In this document: positions 22,260-33,000 of the stretch, piece by piece
Numbering within the stretch: the stretch's first letter is position 1
Layout of the letters: every line of letters begins with the position of its first letter
NCBI RefSeq assembly: GCF_029946185.1
Contig: NZ_JAQSEA010000140.1
Coordinates: forward strand, 1-39,987
Length of the DNA: 39,987 nucleotides
Direction: 5' to 3'
Source: Prosthecobacter sp.
GTDB lineage: Bacteria; Verrucomicrobiota; Verrucomicrobiia; Verrucomicrobiales; Verrucomicrobiaceae
The notes under the pieces: model-generated
Databases searched by the model: none
Seen by the model: the letters and a program-made list of their open reading frames with translations, nothing else
What the model was told of the DNA's origin: nothing
Made by a program: the position numbers and the translations under genes

Positions 22260-23345
22260 TTACTTTTTTTTGCTTTGTTCAGGATGCACCAGATTTTCGA
22301 AATTTGAGCCGTAGGCACGCACGAAGGCATTTTTGAAGATGTTGCCGATCATGGGCAGCACCATGGGCTTTGCAGCATCCACACGGCCCGCCAGAGGAAT
22401 TACGGTGGCGAAACGTTCTTTGCGCTGATTGCGAAAGAGCCGCGTCATCGTCCCGACAATTCCTTCCCAGGCCAGCTTGAGCGGGTGCTTAATGTCCTCC
22501 TTCACATTTACGATGGCGACGTTGTCCATCAAGGGTTTCAAATAGCCAGTCATGCCGCCATTCACGGCAGTGAGTTCCGAAGTGATGGCGAGCGTGCCTT
22601 TTTCAAAATCAAACTTCGCGTAGGCACGGGCAAAGTCGTTGAACTTGACAATAGGGACAGGGCTCAGTTTGAAATCAAGATTGAAGGTGGGTTGTGATGT
22701 GAAAGGATTCACCTTCATAGCCAGATCCACCTGACCTGATTCAAAGGCGCGGCCCTTTGCCTGAATGTCAGCGGCGAGTTTTTTAGACAACTTCTGACTG
22801 TTGGTGAAGTTCGAACCGAGCATGTGAATTTGATCGATCTTAGAATCGACCTTCGGATGGCTGTGGAAATCACGGTAGTGAATAGTGCCGTTAAAAACTT
22901 CAAAGCGATTGAGTTCGAGCGGGAATAGGCGGGTGATGACATCAAGCCAGGGTTTGTCCACCCCGACTTGGGTTGTGGATTTCGAGGTACCATTCACAAA
23001 GTTGATGACGGGAGAGTCGAATACAATCTCACCCACCCAGGCACCGTCGAAAAGCGCCTTCCATTCAACGGAGAACTTTACCGCTTTGGCGGCAAAGAAG
23101 GGCACGGGAATCTTGCCGGTTGTTTTGATGATCTCGATGTCCTGAATCTCATAGGCCCCTTCCCAGAGCTTCATGTCCACATCACCCACCTGACCGGCGT
23201 AGTCGGGCATTTCATCCAGCACCCGGTTCACATAGCGTTGAACCAAGTGCGGCAGTGCGATGCGCAGACCAATGAGTGCCGCTACGAGGCAAACCAGAAT
23301 GGTGTTCTGCCACTTTAAGTATCGTTTGAGGCGCTGAAAATTCAT
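22260..23345 (-). CDS. AsmA-like / DUF748 domain membrane-anchored protein
   Basis: A 361-residue protein with one N-terminal membrane anchor (WQNTILVCLVAALIGLRIALP) and a large beta-rich periplasmic part. Blocks such as WEGAYEIQDIEIIKTTGKIPVPFF, VFDSPVINFVNG and GTIHYRDFH followed by NPFTSQPTFNLDFKL fit the DUF748/AsmA-like repeated beta pattern seen in proteins thought to carry lipids or sit between membranes. It ends in basic SKKK. I start at the ATG at 23345 just before the anchor; a TTG at 23396 is in frame. It stands alone on the minus strand; its role in outer-membrane lipid balance is inferred from family only. Confidence 0.78.
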   Translation of the reverse strand: MNFQRLKRYLKWQNTILVCLVAALIGLRIALPHLVQRYVNRVLDEMPDYAGQVGDVDMKLWEGAYEIQDIEIIKTTGKIPVPFFAAKAVKFSVEWKALFDGAWVGEIVFDSPVINFVNGTSKSTTQVGVDKPWLDVITRLFPLELNRFEVFNGTIHYRDFHSHPKVDSKIDQIHMLGSNFTNSQKLSKKLAADIQAKGRAFESGQVDLAMKVNPFTSQPTFNLDFKLSPVPIVKFNDFARAYAKFDFEKGTLAITSELTAVNGGMTGYLKPLMDNVAIVNVKEDIKHPLKLAWEGIVGTMTRLFRNQRKERFATVIPLAGRVDAAKPMVLPMIGNIFKNAFVRAYGSNFENLVHPEQSKKK

Positions 23346-23557
23346 AACGTACGTTCTTGGTAAAGAATCGAATGGCTGTGGGATGGCTTCATGCAAAGTG
23401 CAACGTACCTCGCGCCTCTGGCGGCTGTATCATGCAGCATGCGATGAACACACTGGAGACTCAGGTGATGGCCATGGAATTTCTTTTCATGTGAACGATG
23501 CAGCCAGCGCGGAGCCCAGACGCGAATTCAATGAAGTTAACAATCCTTCAAATAATC

Positions 23558-23842
23558 ATGAAAACATGTCTCATTACCTGTCTTTTGTTCAGCAGCATGC
23601 TGTGTCTTTCCTCATGTGATTATGGCGGTTACCCCGTGGGAGGTGTCGGCGTGAGCGCGGGATACTACAACACCCTGCCACGTGGGTACAACTCACCCTA
23701 CTACCGACATAACAACCGCTACTATTATGGCGGGCGTTATGAGCCCGGCCGCTACAATTATAACGGACATTCTTACCACGGTCGTTACAACCACGGCGGG
23801 CACTACCTGTACGGTGGAAATCATTACGGCCATCGTCATTAA
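23558..23842 (+). CDS. Gly/Tyr/His-rich small lipoprotein
   Basis: A 94-residue protein with signal peptide MKTCLITCLLFSSMLCLSSC (lipobox LSSC). The mature part is low complexity: repeated Tyr-Gly, Arg-Tyr and His-Gly units (YYRHNNRYYYGGRYEPGRYN, then NGHSYHGRYNHGGHYLYGG), ending HYGHRH. Around ten His and over fifteen Tyr in 75 residues suggest metal binding or a cross-linkable surface layer, but no known family fits exactly. In-frame ATGs at 23498 and 23531 would add residues in front of a good signal peptide, so I prefer 23558. Spacing to the amidase gene downstream is 87 bp. Confidence 0.7.
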   Translation: MKTCLITCLLFSSMLCLSSCDYGGYPVGGVGVSAGYYNTLPRGYNSPYYRHNNRYYYGGRYEPGRYNYNGHSYHGRYNHGGHYLYGGNHYGHRH

Positions 23843-23929
23843 ACGTGGATCTGATGCGGACGGCTTGATGCCACTGCCCATGGACGTCGATTTTGACCTG
23901 AACAAGTCTCGATACAACGCACCCACTTG

Positions 23930-25219
23930 ATGAAAAAACGTCCCCGCGCCACTGCGCATTCCTGGGTTTCAGCAGTCCTGATAGCATCCTTGCTCTCAAG
24001 TTGTTCCATGGAAAAACATCGCGCAAAAGTCGCCCGCGAAAATGCTTTCATCGAATACCGTCCGCTGCTGGATAGCAGCGGACGGTTGCGTCTAGCGGTC
24101 AAAGACAACATTGACATGAAAGGAGAGGTCACCACGGCCGGCTCTGAATATCTGGCCCGTAACCAGCCACCGGCGACTCGTGACGCCCCCTGCCTCGCGA
24201 TCGCGCGTGAGCGCAACGTGGTTATCGTTGGAAAGACGAACATGACGGAATTTGCGGTGACGGTCTCAGGCGAGAACAAACATTTTGGCACACCACGCAA
24301 TCGCTTCGATGGCCAGCACGAAGTGATTCCGGGAGGATCCTCCAGCGGCTCTGCTGTGGCGGTGAAGACGGGCATGGCGGACGTAGCCTTTGGCACCGAT
24401 ACGGCTGGGTCCATACGCGTTCCGGCGGCGTGCTGCGGTGTGTATGGATTAAAAACGACGTTCGGCCTCGTGCCCATCAAGGGGGTGTTTCCCATTTCAC
24501 CGAAGTATCTGGACACAGTGGGGCCACTGGCCAATGACATCGACCATTTGGTGCAGGGCATGGAGCTGCTGCAGCGCGGCTTCGCAGGGCTCTACGCCAA
24601 AGCACGCGCGGCGAAGCCTACGGCAAGGCAGATCAAAATAGGGAGGCTCTATCTCGATGGCACCGATGCAGCCATCGACAAAGCCATTGATGAAACCCTC
24701 GCAGCTAAACACTTTAGGGTGGTCCGCCTCTCCTCCGAATTCAAGAAGCAGTGGGAGCAGGCGCAGAAGGATGGCAAGGTGGTGGCCGCGGTGGATGCCT
24801 GGCTAAGTGACCGACAGTATGAGAACAAAAATGGCGTCAGTTTTTTGACGAAAGCGGTCTTTGCGCTGGGCGAGCTGCAGTACCACATAAGCTACGATGG
24901 TGCGCTCAAACGCCGCGCACAGTGGCAGCGCACACTGCGGGAGACATTCAAAGACGTGGATATCATCGCCGTACCGACTCTGCAAAGTCTGCCGCCCAAA
25001 TTTCCATTCTGGGGTTCTAACGTGTTGTTTGAACTGAAAGTGTTCGACATGCAGAACACGGTGGGTGTGAACTACGCTGGCAATCCTGCATTGGCGCTGC
25101 CCATCCTGCTGCCAGCTCACAAAAAAGCCATTCCGGCGACGAGTCTGCAACTGATCGGTCGCCCACGCAGTGAAGCGGAATTGCTGAATGCGGGCCGCCT
25201 GATCGAATCCAAAACCTGA
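23930..25219 (+). CDS. Amidase-signature lipoprotein
   Basis: A 429-residue enzyme of the amidase signature family (GatA/fatty-acid amide hydrolase type). The Ser-cisSer-Lys triad is visible: Lys58 in LAVKDNID, cis-Ser137 in PGGSSSGSA, nucleophile Ser161 in DTAGSIRVPAACCGVYG. The N-terminus has a signal peptide with LLSSC lipobox (Cys25), so unlike GatA it is a periplasmic or outer-membrane lipoprotein. It is shorter than GatA and lacks flanking gatB/gatC, so a role in tRNA amidation is unlikely; hydrolysis of amides or peptides in the periplasm is more probable. The ATG at 23930 is directly preceded by an in-frame TTG. The TPR protein gene starts 7 bp after its stop. Confidence 0.87.
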   Translation: MKKRPRATAHSWVSAVLIASLLSSCSMEKHRAKVARENAFIEYRPLLDSSGRLRLAVKDNIDMKGEVTTAGSEYLARNQPPATRDAPCLAIARERNVVIVGKTNMTEFAVTVSGENKHFGTPRNRFDGQHEVIPGGSSSGSAVAVKTGMADVAFGTDTAGSIRVPAACCGVYGLKTTFGLVPIKGVFPISPKYLDTVGPLANDIDHLVQGMELLQRGFAGLYAKARAAKPTARQIKIGRLYLDGTDAAIDKAIDETLAAKHFRVVRLSSEFKKQWEQAQKDGKVVAAVDAWLSDRQYENKNGVSFLTKAVFALGELQYHISYDGALKRRAQWQRTLRETFKDVDIIAVPTLQSLPPKFPFWGSNVLFELKVFDMQNTVGVNYAGNPALALPILLPAHKKAIPATSLQLIGRPRSEAELLNAGRLIESKT

Positions 25220-25226
25220 CCAAGCC

Positions 25227-26000
25227 ATGCAACTGCGATTACTCATTCCTATTTGGTGGGCCACCTTTTTGCTGTTGGGGGCAGGTGCCCTCTCCTGCCC
25301 GGCCCAGACCGCAGACGAACTCATGGGGAAGGGAGACAAACATGATCTCACCTTCGAGCCAAACCGGGCGCTGAACTATTATCTGAAGGCGGCAGAAACG
25401 GAGCCGAACAACGTACCGCTGCTGCTACGCATCGCACGGCAGTATCGATATCTGATGGCTGAGGCCAAGTCTCATGAAGAAAAGCTCAAGCTCGGCAATT
25501 CAGCGCTGGGATATGGACAGCGTGCGGCGAAGCTCGCGCCACTGAATTCCGAGGCGCAGCTTTCCCCCGCCATCACCTACGGGAAGATGCTGCCCTATGA
25601 AGGAAGTAAGGCGCAGGTACAACTCTCGCCGCTGATCAAAACCGCCGCCGACAAGGCGATCCGGCTTGATCCGAACAACGACACCGCCTGGCACGTGCTG
25701 GGCCGCTGGCACCAGGTGCTCGCCAAAGTGGGCGTGGTCAAGCGCGCTCTGGGCGGCCTCCTTTACGGCAAGCTTCCTGTCACCACCCAAGAAGCAGCGG
25801 CGAAGTGTTTCACCCAAGCCATTGCCATCAATCCCAGTCGCCTGCGGCACTATATTGAACTCGGCCATACCTACGCCCTGATGGGCAACAGCACTGAAGC
25901 AAAGCGCTTTCTGAAAAAGGGCCTGTCCATGCCAAACCACGAGTATGATGACCCTGAACTGAAAGTGAAAGGTCGCGAAACACTCGCAAAGCTGCCTTAA
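25227..26000 (+). CDS. Secreted TPR-repeat protein
   Basis: A 257-residue protein with a signal peptide (first ~27 residues, cleavage near PAQ|TAD) and helical repeats of TPR type: RALNYYLKAAETEPNNVPLL, YGQRAAKLAPLNSEA, ADKAIRLDPNNDTAWHVLGRW, CFTQAIAINPSRLRHYIELG. The pattern resembles the regulator-of-microtubule-dynamics (RMD1-3) TPR family, common in bacteria as exported proteins. It likely serves as a protein-binding scaffold in the periplasm. The 7-bp spacing after the amidase gene implies one transcript and possibly a shared task. Confidence 0.82.
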   Translation: MQLRLLIPIWWATFLLLGAGALSCPAQTADELMGKGDKHDLTFEPNRALNYYLKAAETEPNNVPLLLRIARQYRYLMAEAKSHEEKLKLGNSALGYGQRAAKLAPLNSEAQLSPAITYGKMLPYEGSKAQVQLSPLIKTAADKAIRLDPNNDTAWHVLGRWHQVLAKVGVVKRALGGLLYGKLPVTTQEAAAKCFTQAIAINPSRLRHYIELGHTYALMGNSTEAKRFLKKGLSMPNHEYDDPELKVKGRETLAKLP

Positions 26001-26100
26001 GATGGGCGGTGGATTAAGAGAACGAAGCTCTAAGCGCGAGGTGCAGAAGCCATTCCGCATTCGCCCGCAGCACACACAACCAACGGGACAAGCAGCGGCG

Positions 26101-26490
26101 ATGCTCAAGCATCCACTCTTACTTATGAATACCCACGTTGCCGATCTCACTGAGGAGGAATGCCTGAAGTATTGCCTCGACTGTCACCACATCTGCCTGG
26201 AAATGGCGATGCGTCACTGCCTGCAAAGCGGTGGCAAACACACCGAACCGATGCATTTCAGGCTTATGCTCAATTGTGCGGAGATGTGCCAGACCAATGC
26301 GAGCTTCATGCTCAGCAGCTCAGATCTGCATGTGCTCACCTGCGGTGTGTGCGCCGAGATCTGCAGACGCTGCGCAGCGAGCTGCGCAGAAATCGGCGAG
26401 ATGGAGGCCTGTGTGCAGGCCTGTATCGACTGTGCCGAATCATGTGACCGCCTGGTGGCCCTGCACGCGCTCGAAGAGGCTGTTGTGTGA
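26101..26490 (+). CDS. Four-helix Cys-rich copper-binding protein (Csp/DUF326 type)
   Basis: A 129-residue protein (121 if the ATG at 26125 is used) with about 16 Cys in a helix pattern: CLKYCLDCHHICLE, CAEMCQTN, TCGVCAEICRRCAASC, CVQACIDCAESC. CxxxC and CxxC spacing along amphipathic helices is the mark of the copper storage proteins Csp3 and the DUF326 group, in which Cys residues line the core of a four-helix bundle and hold many Cu(I) ions. No signal peptide or Tat motif is present, so it is the cytosolic (Csp3-like) type. The frame is open upstream to 26002 but that part is not protein-like. A probable decayed cupredoxin lies just downstream. Confidence 0.88.
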   Translation: MLKHPLLLMNTHVADLTEEECLKYCLDCHHICLEMAMRHCLQSGGKHTEPMHFRLMLNCAEMCQTNASFMLSSSDLHVLTCGVCAEICRRCAASCAEIGEMEACVQACIDCAESCDRLVALHALEEAVV

Positions 26491-26572
26491 TTCCGCAGCC
26501 GGATCTTTCGTTCAGGCAGTGGCCGAATGGACCTGATGCGTGCGCCGCTCTCACCCGATTTGATCTACGGGC

Positions 26573-26956
26573 ATGAAAGCTACAAACGTTATCATACTCG
26601 CTTGCGCAGCAGCTTTATCATTCACTGCTGCCGAAGATAAAACAACTGGCGAAAAAGGCCGAGGATAAACCCTGGCAGCCGAACATGCGGTGGTAAACGG
26701 CAGCAAAAAAGCCGACCGTGCCATCGCCGATGCAGTCACCAAGGACTCGAACGCCGCGAAAGTCGATGTGACGATCAATGACAGCGACATCTCCCTGCCG
26801 ATGAAAGCAGGCGCACGAAAGACCGCGTTCATGGTGAAAAACACCGGCAAAGAAACACAATTCCCGCATCCAAGGCAATTGGAAATGTGGGGGACACGTC
26901 GCTGCCATGAAGCAGGCTCGATAGCTCGCAGTAAACATGGAAATAAAACTCCCTGA
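26573..26956 (+). pseudogene. Decayed secreted cupredoxin-like gene
   Basis: An ATG at 26573 starts a good signal peptide (MKATNVIILACAAALSFTAAEDK) but the frame meets TAA at 26666. The same frame then continues open from 26669, giving VDVTINDSDISLPMKAGARK and FMVKNTGKE, which resemble a cupredoxin strand pair. At ~26856-26860 the next bases in the other frame read HNSRIQG if one base is restored, giving the expected cupredoxin 'NTGKETHN' continuation. So there is at least one stop and one likely frameshift. Another frame around 26643-26693 gives QLAKKAEDKPWQPN, which could mean a further shift. Alternatively two short real genes; the fit to one broken gene is better. Confidence 0.5.
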
Positions 26957-27058
26957 TAGCGCAATGGGGTGAAACCCTCACTTTTTTCACTCTATCAAGG
27001 CCAACGCCACCCGCAGTTCCGAATACTAGGCCGTAGCAAAGACGAAAAAACACACATC

Positions 27059-30000
27059 ATGGAAACAAACCGTAACGAAGGTGTCGCTATCATTGGCATG
27101 GGCTGCCGTTTTCCGGGAGGAATCAATGATGCTGAATCATTTTGGAAGCTTCTCATCGAAGGCCGCGATGCGGTCTCTGAGGTGCCCGCGAGCCGCTGGA
27201 ACGTCGAACGTTTTTATGATGCCGAACCCGGCGTGCTTGGCAAAACCATCGCCAAGCGTGGCGGCTTCATTGAAGGCATCGAGCAGTTTGATCCACAATT
27301 TTTCGGCATCTCCCCACGCGAAGCCCCCTACATTGACCCGCAGCAGCGCCTGCTGCTGGAGACGGCGTGGGAAGCGATCGAAGACGCAGGCCTGGTGCTG
27401 AATTTTGAGAAAGGTACGGACATCGGTGTGTTCGTCGGCATCTCGCACAATGACTACCAGGGCATCCAGCACACCTCCACGGACCGCAGCGGCATCAGTG
27501 CGCACACCCCAACCGGCAGCGCGCACAGCATCGCCGCCAATCGCATTTCCTATTGCCTCAATCTGCACGGACCCAGCCTGGCCATGGATACCGCGTGCTC
27601 ATCCGCACTGACGGCTGTGCATGTGGCCTGTGAGCATCTTTTGTCTGGTCGCTGTAAAACCGCCATGGCTGGCGGCGTGACGGTGATGATCAACCCGGAT
27701 GGCTTCATCGGCTTCTCGCAGGCGGGGATGCTGTCTCCTGATGGGAAATGCCAGGCGTTTGCGGCCGACGCCAATGGCTTTGTGCGAGGTGAAGGCGCCG
27801 GGATGGTGCTGCTGAAGCGGTTGGAAGATGCCATCAACGACGGCGATCCGATCCAAGGCGTGATCATTGGCACAGCCATCAATCAAGACGGCCATACCAA
27901 TGGCATCTCCCTGCCCAGCGGTGAGGCTCAGGCGCGACTCGTCTGTGATGCCTGTAATGATGCGCAGATTGATCCTTGGGAAGTCGGCTATGTTGAAGCC
28001 CATGGCACCGGCACCGCCGTGGGAGACCCCATTGAAGCCATTGCCCTTGCTGACGCCCTCTGCGCCGAACGCACTGCGGAAAACGCGCTCGTCATTGGCT
28101 CCGCCAAGACAAACCTAGGGCATCTGGAAACCGCCGCAGGTGTGGTGGGACTCATTAAGGCGGCACTGGTGCTACGGCATGGTCAGGTGCCTGCCAGTCT
28201 GCATTTTAAGGCACCCAGCCCGCACATCGATTTCGAAGCGCTGAAGCTGCGTGTGCCTACCGCAATGGAACCGCTGGCCGGGAAACCAGGCTCGCGGATT
28301 GTCGGCGTCAATTCATTTGGTTTTGGTGGTGCCAATGCCCACGTCATTCTCAAAGAGGCACCGCCGCAGCAGCAGCGGGCCTTGCTAAGCGCTGCCACGG
28401 ACCGCACCTGGCCGCTGATGATTTCTGCCCGTTCCGAAGCTGCGCTGCTGGCTAATGCCTGGCGCCTCAGCACCTGGCTGGAGGATCACTCACACATGAA
28501 TGGCAGCTCCCCCCTGCTGCCAGACATGACTTACATGCTCGGCGCACGCCGCAATCACCACTCGCACCGCCTCACGCTGAACGCACGCACCATGGCGGAG
28601 GCCGTGCAGGAACTCCATGCCTTCGCCACCGGCCAGCCAGGGCCCAAGCTGCGAACCACCTTCACGCCACGGCGTGAGCAACCCGCGCGCGTGGTTTTTG
28701 TGATGAGCGGTCAAGGCCCACAGTGGTGGGGCATGGGCCGCGAGCTCATGCAGCATGAATCCGTGTTCCGTGGCATGATCGAGGCCTGCGAGGCCGCCAT
28801 CAAGCCATGGGCGCGCTTCTCACTCATGGAAGAACTCGCTCGCGTGGAAGCGGAGTCAAAAATGCAGCGCACCGAAATCTCACAGGTCGCCATCTTTGCC
28901 ATGCAAATGGGACTCGCCGAATTGTGGAAGTCGTGGGGCGTTCGTCCTGCGGCAGTCATCGGCCACAGTGTGGGGGAAGTCGCTGCCGCATGCGTGGCGG
29001 GCATCCTCACTCTGGAAGAGGCAGCTAAGATCATCGTCTATCGCGGACGATTCATGGATGAATGTGATGTGCAGGATGGCACCATGCTTGCCGTCGGCAT
29101 GGCACCCGACGAAGCACGCGCCGTCATAGCCCGGCATGGCCGTGCAGTGAGCATCGCCGCATTTAATGGTCCACGTTCGCTGACCTTGTCAGGGCCGCGC
29201 CTTGAACTGGACGCCATCGCCAGCGAGTTGGAAGCCCAAGGCGTCTTTGCGCGCTTCCTCAAGGTGAGTCACCCCTTCCACCATGCACTGATGCAGCCCG
29301 CTGCAGATGCGCTCAAGCGGGTGCTGGGGGATCTCCAGCCGCAGACAGAAACAGTGCCATTTTTCAGCACGGTCACAGGCAAGCAAATGGACGGACAAGA
29401 CTGCACCGCAGATCATTGGTCTAACGGCGTGCGGCAGCCGGTGGAGTTTGCCGCCGCAGTGGGTGCCGTGGCGGACTTTGGCGCGGATGTGTGGCTGGAA
29501 CTCGGCTCCCACCCTGCCCTGGTGCGTTCCATTCAGGAATGCCTCGGCGACCGTGCCGCCAAGCAGTCCATCCTCGCTTCAGTGCGTCGGGAACGCGAGC
29601 ATGAGTCGCTGCTCGACACGGCTTTGGAGCTTCACCTCGCCGATGTCGCGCTGCAGTTTGCGTCAATGACCCCATCACGCCGCATCCTCACGCTGCCTAC
29701 GTACGCCTGGGACAAGAGCGTGTGGTGGCATGAGTCCCCCGAAGTGCGCGAAGGTCGTCTCTCACCAGGGGGCAGCGGGCTCCTCGGCGTGCGGATCTCA
29801 CGCGCAACACCCACCTGGGTGGCACGCCTTGATAACCGTCACATGGCATTCCTGAAAGATCATAAGGTCGAAAACCTCGTCGTGTTCCCGGCTGCAGGAT
29901 TTGTCGAGATGGTGCTCGAAGCCGGTGTGCAACTTTTTGAAGGCCGGCCGTTTGTGGTCGAAGATTTCGAGATCCGCAAGCCGCTTATCGTGCCTGATCC

Positions 30001-33000
30001 CCCCACCGGACTGCAACTGGAGCTGTCCTATGAGCCCAATGAGCGCACCTTTCTGATCCAGAGCCGCTTTGACAATACGTCTTCGTGGTCGGTGCATGTG
30101 GTGGGCTCCATGCGTGGTGAACGCACCGAGTCACCCTTTGCCACGTCAGCGTGGAATGACACGCCCGCCTCCACCCTGCCCGAGGTGAAAGTGGACACCT
30201 TCTATGAACACATGAATGACATGGGCCTCCGCTATGGCGAGGAGTTCCGCCCCATTCGTGAACTCACCGCCGGAGACGGCAAATCCACGGGCAGGGTTTC
30301 CTTGTCCGAAGCCATCGCCCATCGCTCCCCCGAGTATCCGCTGCATCCCGTTCTCTTTGACGGCGCGCTGCAGATTTTCTCCGCCGGAGCAGCCACAGTG
30401 GAAGGCCGCACTGCCGGCATGCGGCTCCCAGTGCGCTTCGCCAGAATCGTATTCCTGCGTTCCCCTGGAGCATCCAGCCTTGTTAAAGCTGGCGTCAAAG
30501 TGGCCAATGATGAACTGGTGGAAGGTGGTATCGACCTTTATGACGAAACCGGCAGCCCCTGTGTCCGCATCGACGGCTTCCGAGCCATCAGCGTGGAAGG
30601 TGCGCGCAAATCAAGCAAGACCGGCAAGGGCCGCGATCTCGTCTACAACGTCGCCTGGGAGCGCACACCCGCTGCTGCCAAGCCCGCGCCGCTCGCCCCT
30701 CTGCCCCTGAACCACCTGCAAACGGCAGCCCAGCGCGCGCTGGACTCCGCCATGGACATGCGCGGCCGCGATCATCTCCAGACCGCCAGCGCAGCGGTGG
30801 ATGACCTCACCGCCACCCATGTGTGCAGCGCCTTGAATGAAATGGGCGCGGAAGGCGTCTTCACCGCGGAATCTCTCGGCGTCGCGACACCCATGCGTCC
30901 CGCTTTCCATCAATTAATGGCAGATCTTGTTCATCGCGGTCTGTTGGTGCATGCAGAAAACGGCTATCAGCCCACCCCTGCCTTCCTCACCACGGCGTAC
31001 TCCACCGCAGAAGTCTTTCGTTCCACCCTCGCCGCGCACCCCGGACATCTTCCGGACGCGCTGCTCAGCGAAGCCGTCAGCGCAGAGCTCGGTCCCATCT
31101 TGCGTGGGGAGAAGGAAGCCGTGCAGGTGCTCTTCGGCGGAGTTCACTCCGATGTACTGGATCAGTTCTACGGCGACGGCCTTTTCTCCAGCACCTGGCT
31201 CTCAGCCATTGCCAGTGCAGTTGAGGAAGCCGCGCGTCATCTTCCCGAAGGGCGGGGCCTGCGCATCCTCGAGATCGGCGCTGGCACCGGCGGTCTGGCC
31301 TCACAACTACTGCCCCTCATTGAGCGCGGACTGCACACCTATGTGTTCAGTGACGTTTCCGCAGGATTCTTCCCTGGAGCCAAGCAGAAGCTGGCGGCCT
31401 TTCCTGAGGTCGAATACCAAATTTTTGATCTGGAAAAACGCGGCACGGAGCAGGAGCTTGAAGCCGAATCCTTTGACATCATTCTTGGCTCCAATGTGGT
31501 TCACGCCGTGAGCGATGTCCGCTCCGCACTGCGCAACATTCGTGATCTCCTCACCCCCGGCGGCACGCTGATGTTTGTGGATGTGGCCACGCCTCACCTC
31601 TGGCTGAACGCGGTCTTCGGCCTCACCAGCGGCTGGTGGCTCTTCACAGATCGTGATCTGCGTCCGCATCATCCGTTGCTCCATCGCCCGCAGTGGGAAA
31701 AGGTGCTGCACGAAGCAGGCTTCAGCGAGACAGCCTCCCTGCCCGGCTTGCTGCGCACGGACGGCGGCGAAAGCCTCATCGGCCTCTTCGCACGCAAAGA
31801 ATGGGTCGCACCGAAAGTCCCGACGCCAGATGCATTCGAAGCACCCGAAGAAAAGTCCTGGCTGGTGCTCGCGGATCGCGGCGGCCTCGGTGACCGGCTC
31901 GCCACAGAGCTGAAGCTCCACGGCATGCGCTGCCGAGTTGCCTATCGCGGCAGTTCGTTTGAGTCGGACGAGACCGATGTCTTCATGCTCCGCGCCGAAG
32001 TGCAGGAGGATTGGAACCGCCTGCTCGAAGCATGCGCTGAGGAAGCACCTGAGCGCTTTGTCTGCCTGTGGAATCTAGATGACAGCATGGCCGACGTGAA
32101 AGACGACGCCACCCAGCTCGGCACCGATGCCCTGTTCCACCTGACCAAGGCCCTCGAAAACCACAACCCCGCTACCAAGCGCCGCATTGATCTCATCACA
32201 CGCGGTGCCCAGGCCGTGGGCAGCCAGACCCAGTCCGTGGCCATGGCACAGTCAGCCGTCATCGGTTTGCTGCGCGTGGTGGCCAATGAGCACCCGCAAA
32301 TCACCTGCCGCAGCATTGATCTCCCCTCCCTCGCATCACCTGCGGACCCCCGCATGCTTTGGAGCGAGCTGCTGCAAAAAGATTCTGAACGCGAAGTCAC
32401 CTTCCGCGGCGATGGGCGCTACGTCCGTCGCGTGAGTCGTGGGCTGGCCTCGCGTGAGCAGATGCTTGATCATTCAGCGCCCCTGCGTCTGGAGTCCCGC
32501 GAGCGCGGCCTGCTGGATTCCCTGCGCCTGAGTTCTTTCGCCCTGCCCGAGTGTTCTGCTGGCGAAGTCATGATCGAAGTCAAAGCCGCCGGCATGAACT
32601 TCCGCGATGTGCTCAAAGCACTCGCACTCTATCCGGCGGAAACGGCGGACGCCCGCATCTTTGGGGACGAAGTGGCCGGCATCGTCAGAGCCGTCGGCAC
32701 TGACGTCACTCATGTGAAGCCCGGCGACAGCGTGTTTGGCCTCGCCGTCTTCGGTCTTGCCACACATACCATGGCACGTGGTGGCGATGTTCGCCTCATG
32801 CCTGAGTCCCTGTCATTTGAAGCCGCGGCAACTCTCCCAGTGGTCTTCATGACCGCATGGCACGCGCTCAAAACCGTGGCGCAGATGAAGCCGGAAGAAT
32901 GCATCCTCGTCCATGCTGGCGCAGGCGGGGTCGGCATGGCCGCCATCCAGATCGCTCATCATTTGGGCGCGGTGGTGATCGCTTCGGCTGGCAGCCCGGC

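Noticed and set aside
23930-25219. Amidase as GatA of the Glu-tRNA(Gln) amidotransferase
   Set aside because: It has a lipoprotein signal, is short, and has no gatB or gatC neighbours.
26969-27058. GTG-started 30-residue extension of the PKS
   Set aside because: The KS begins normally at the ATG at 27059 with an A/C-rich leader; the extension has no family match.
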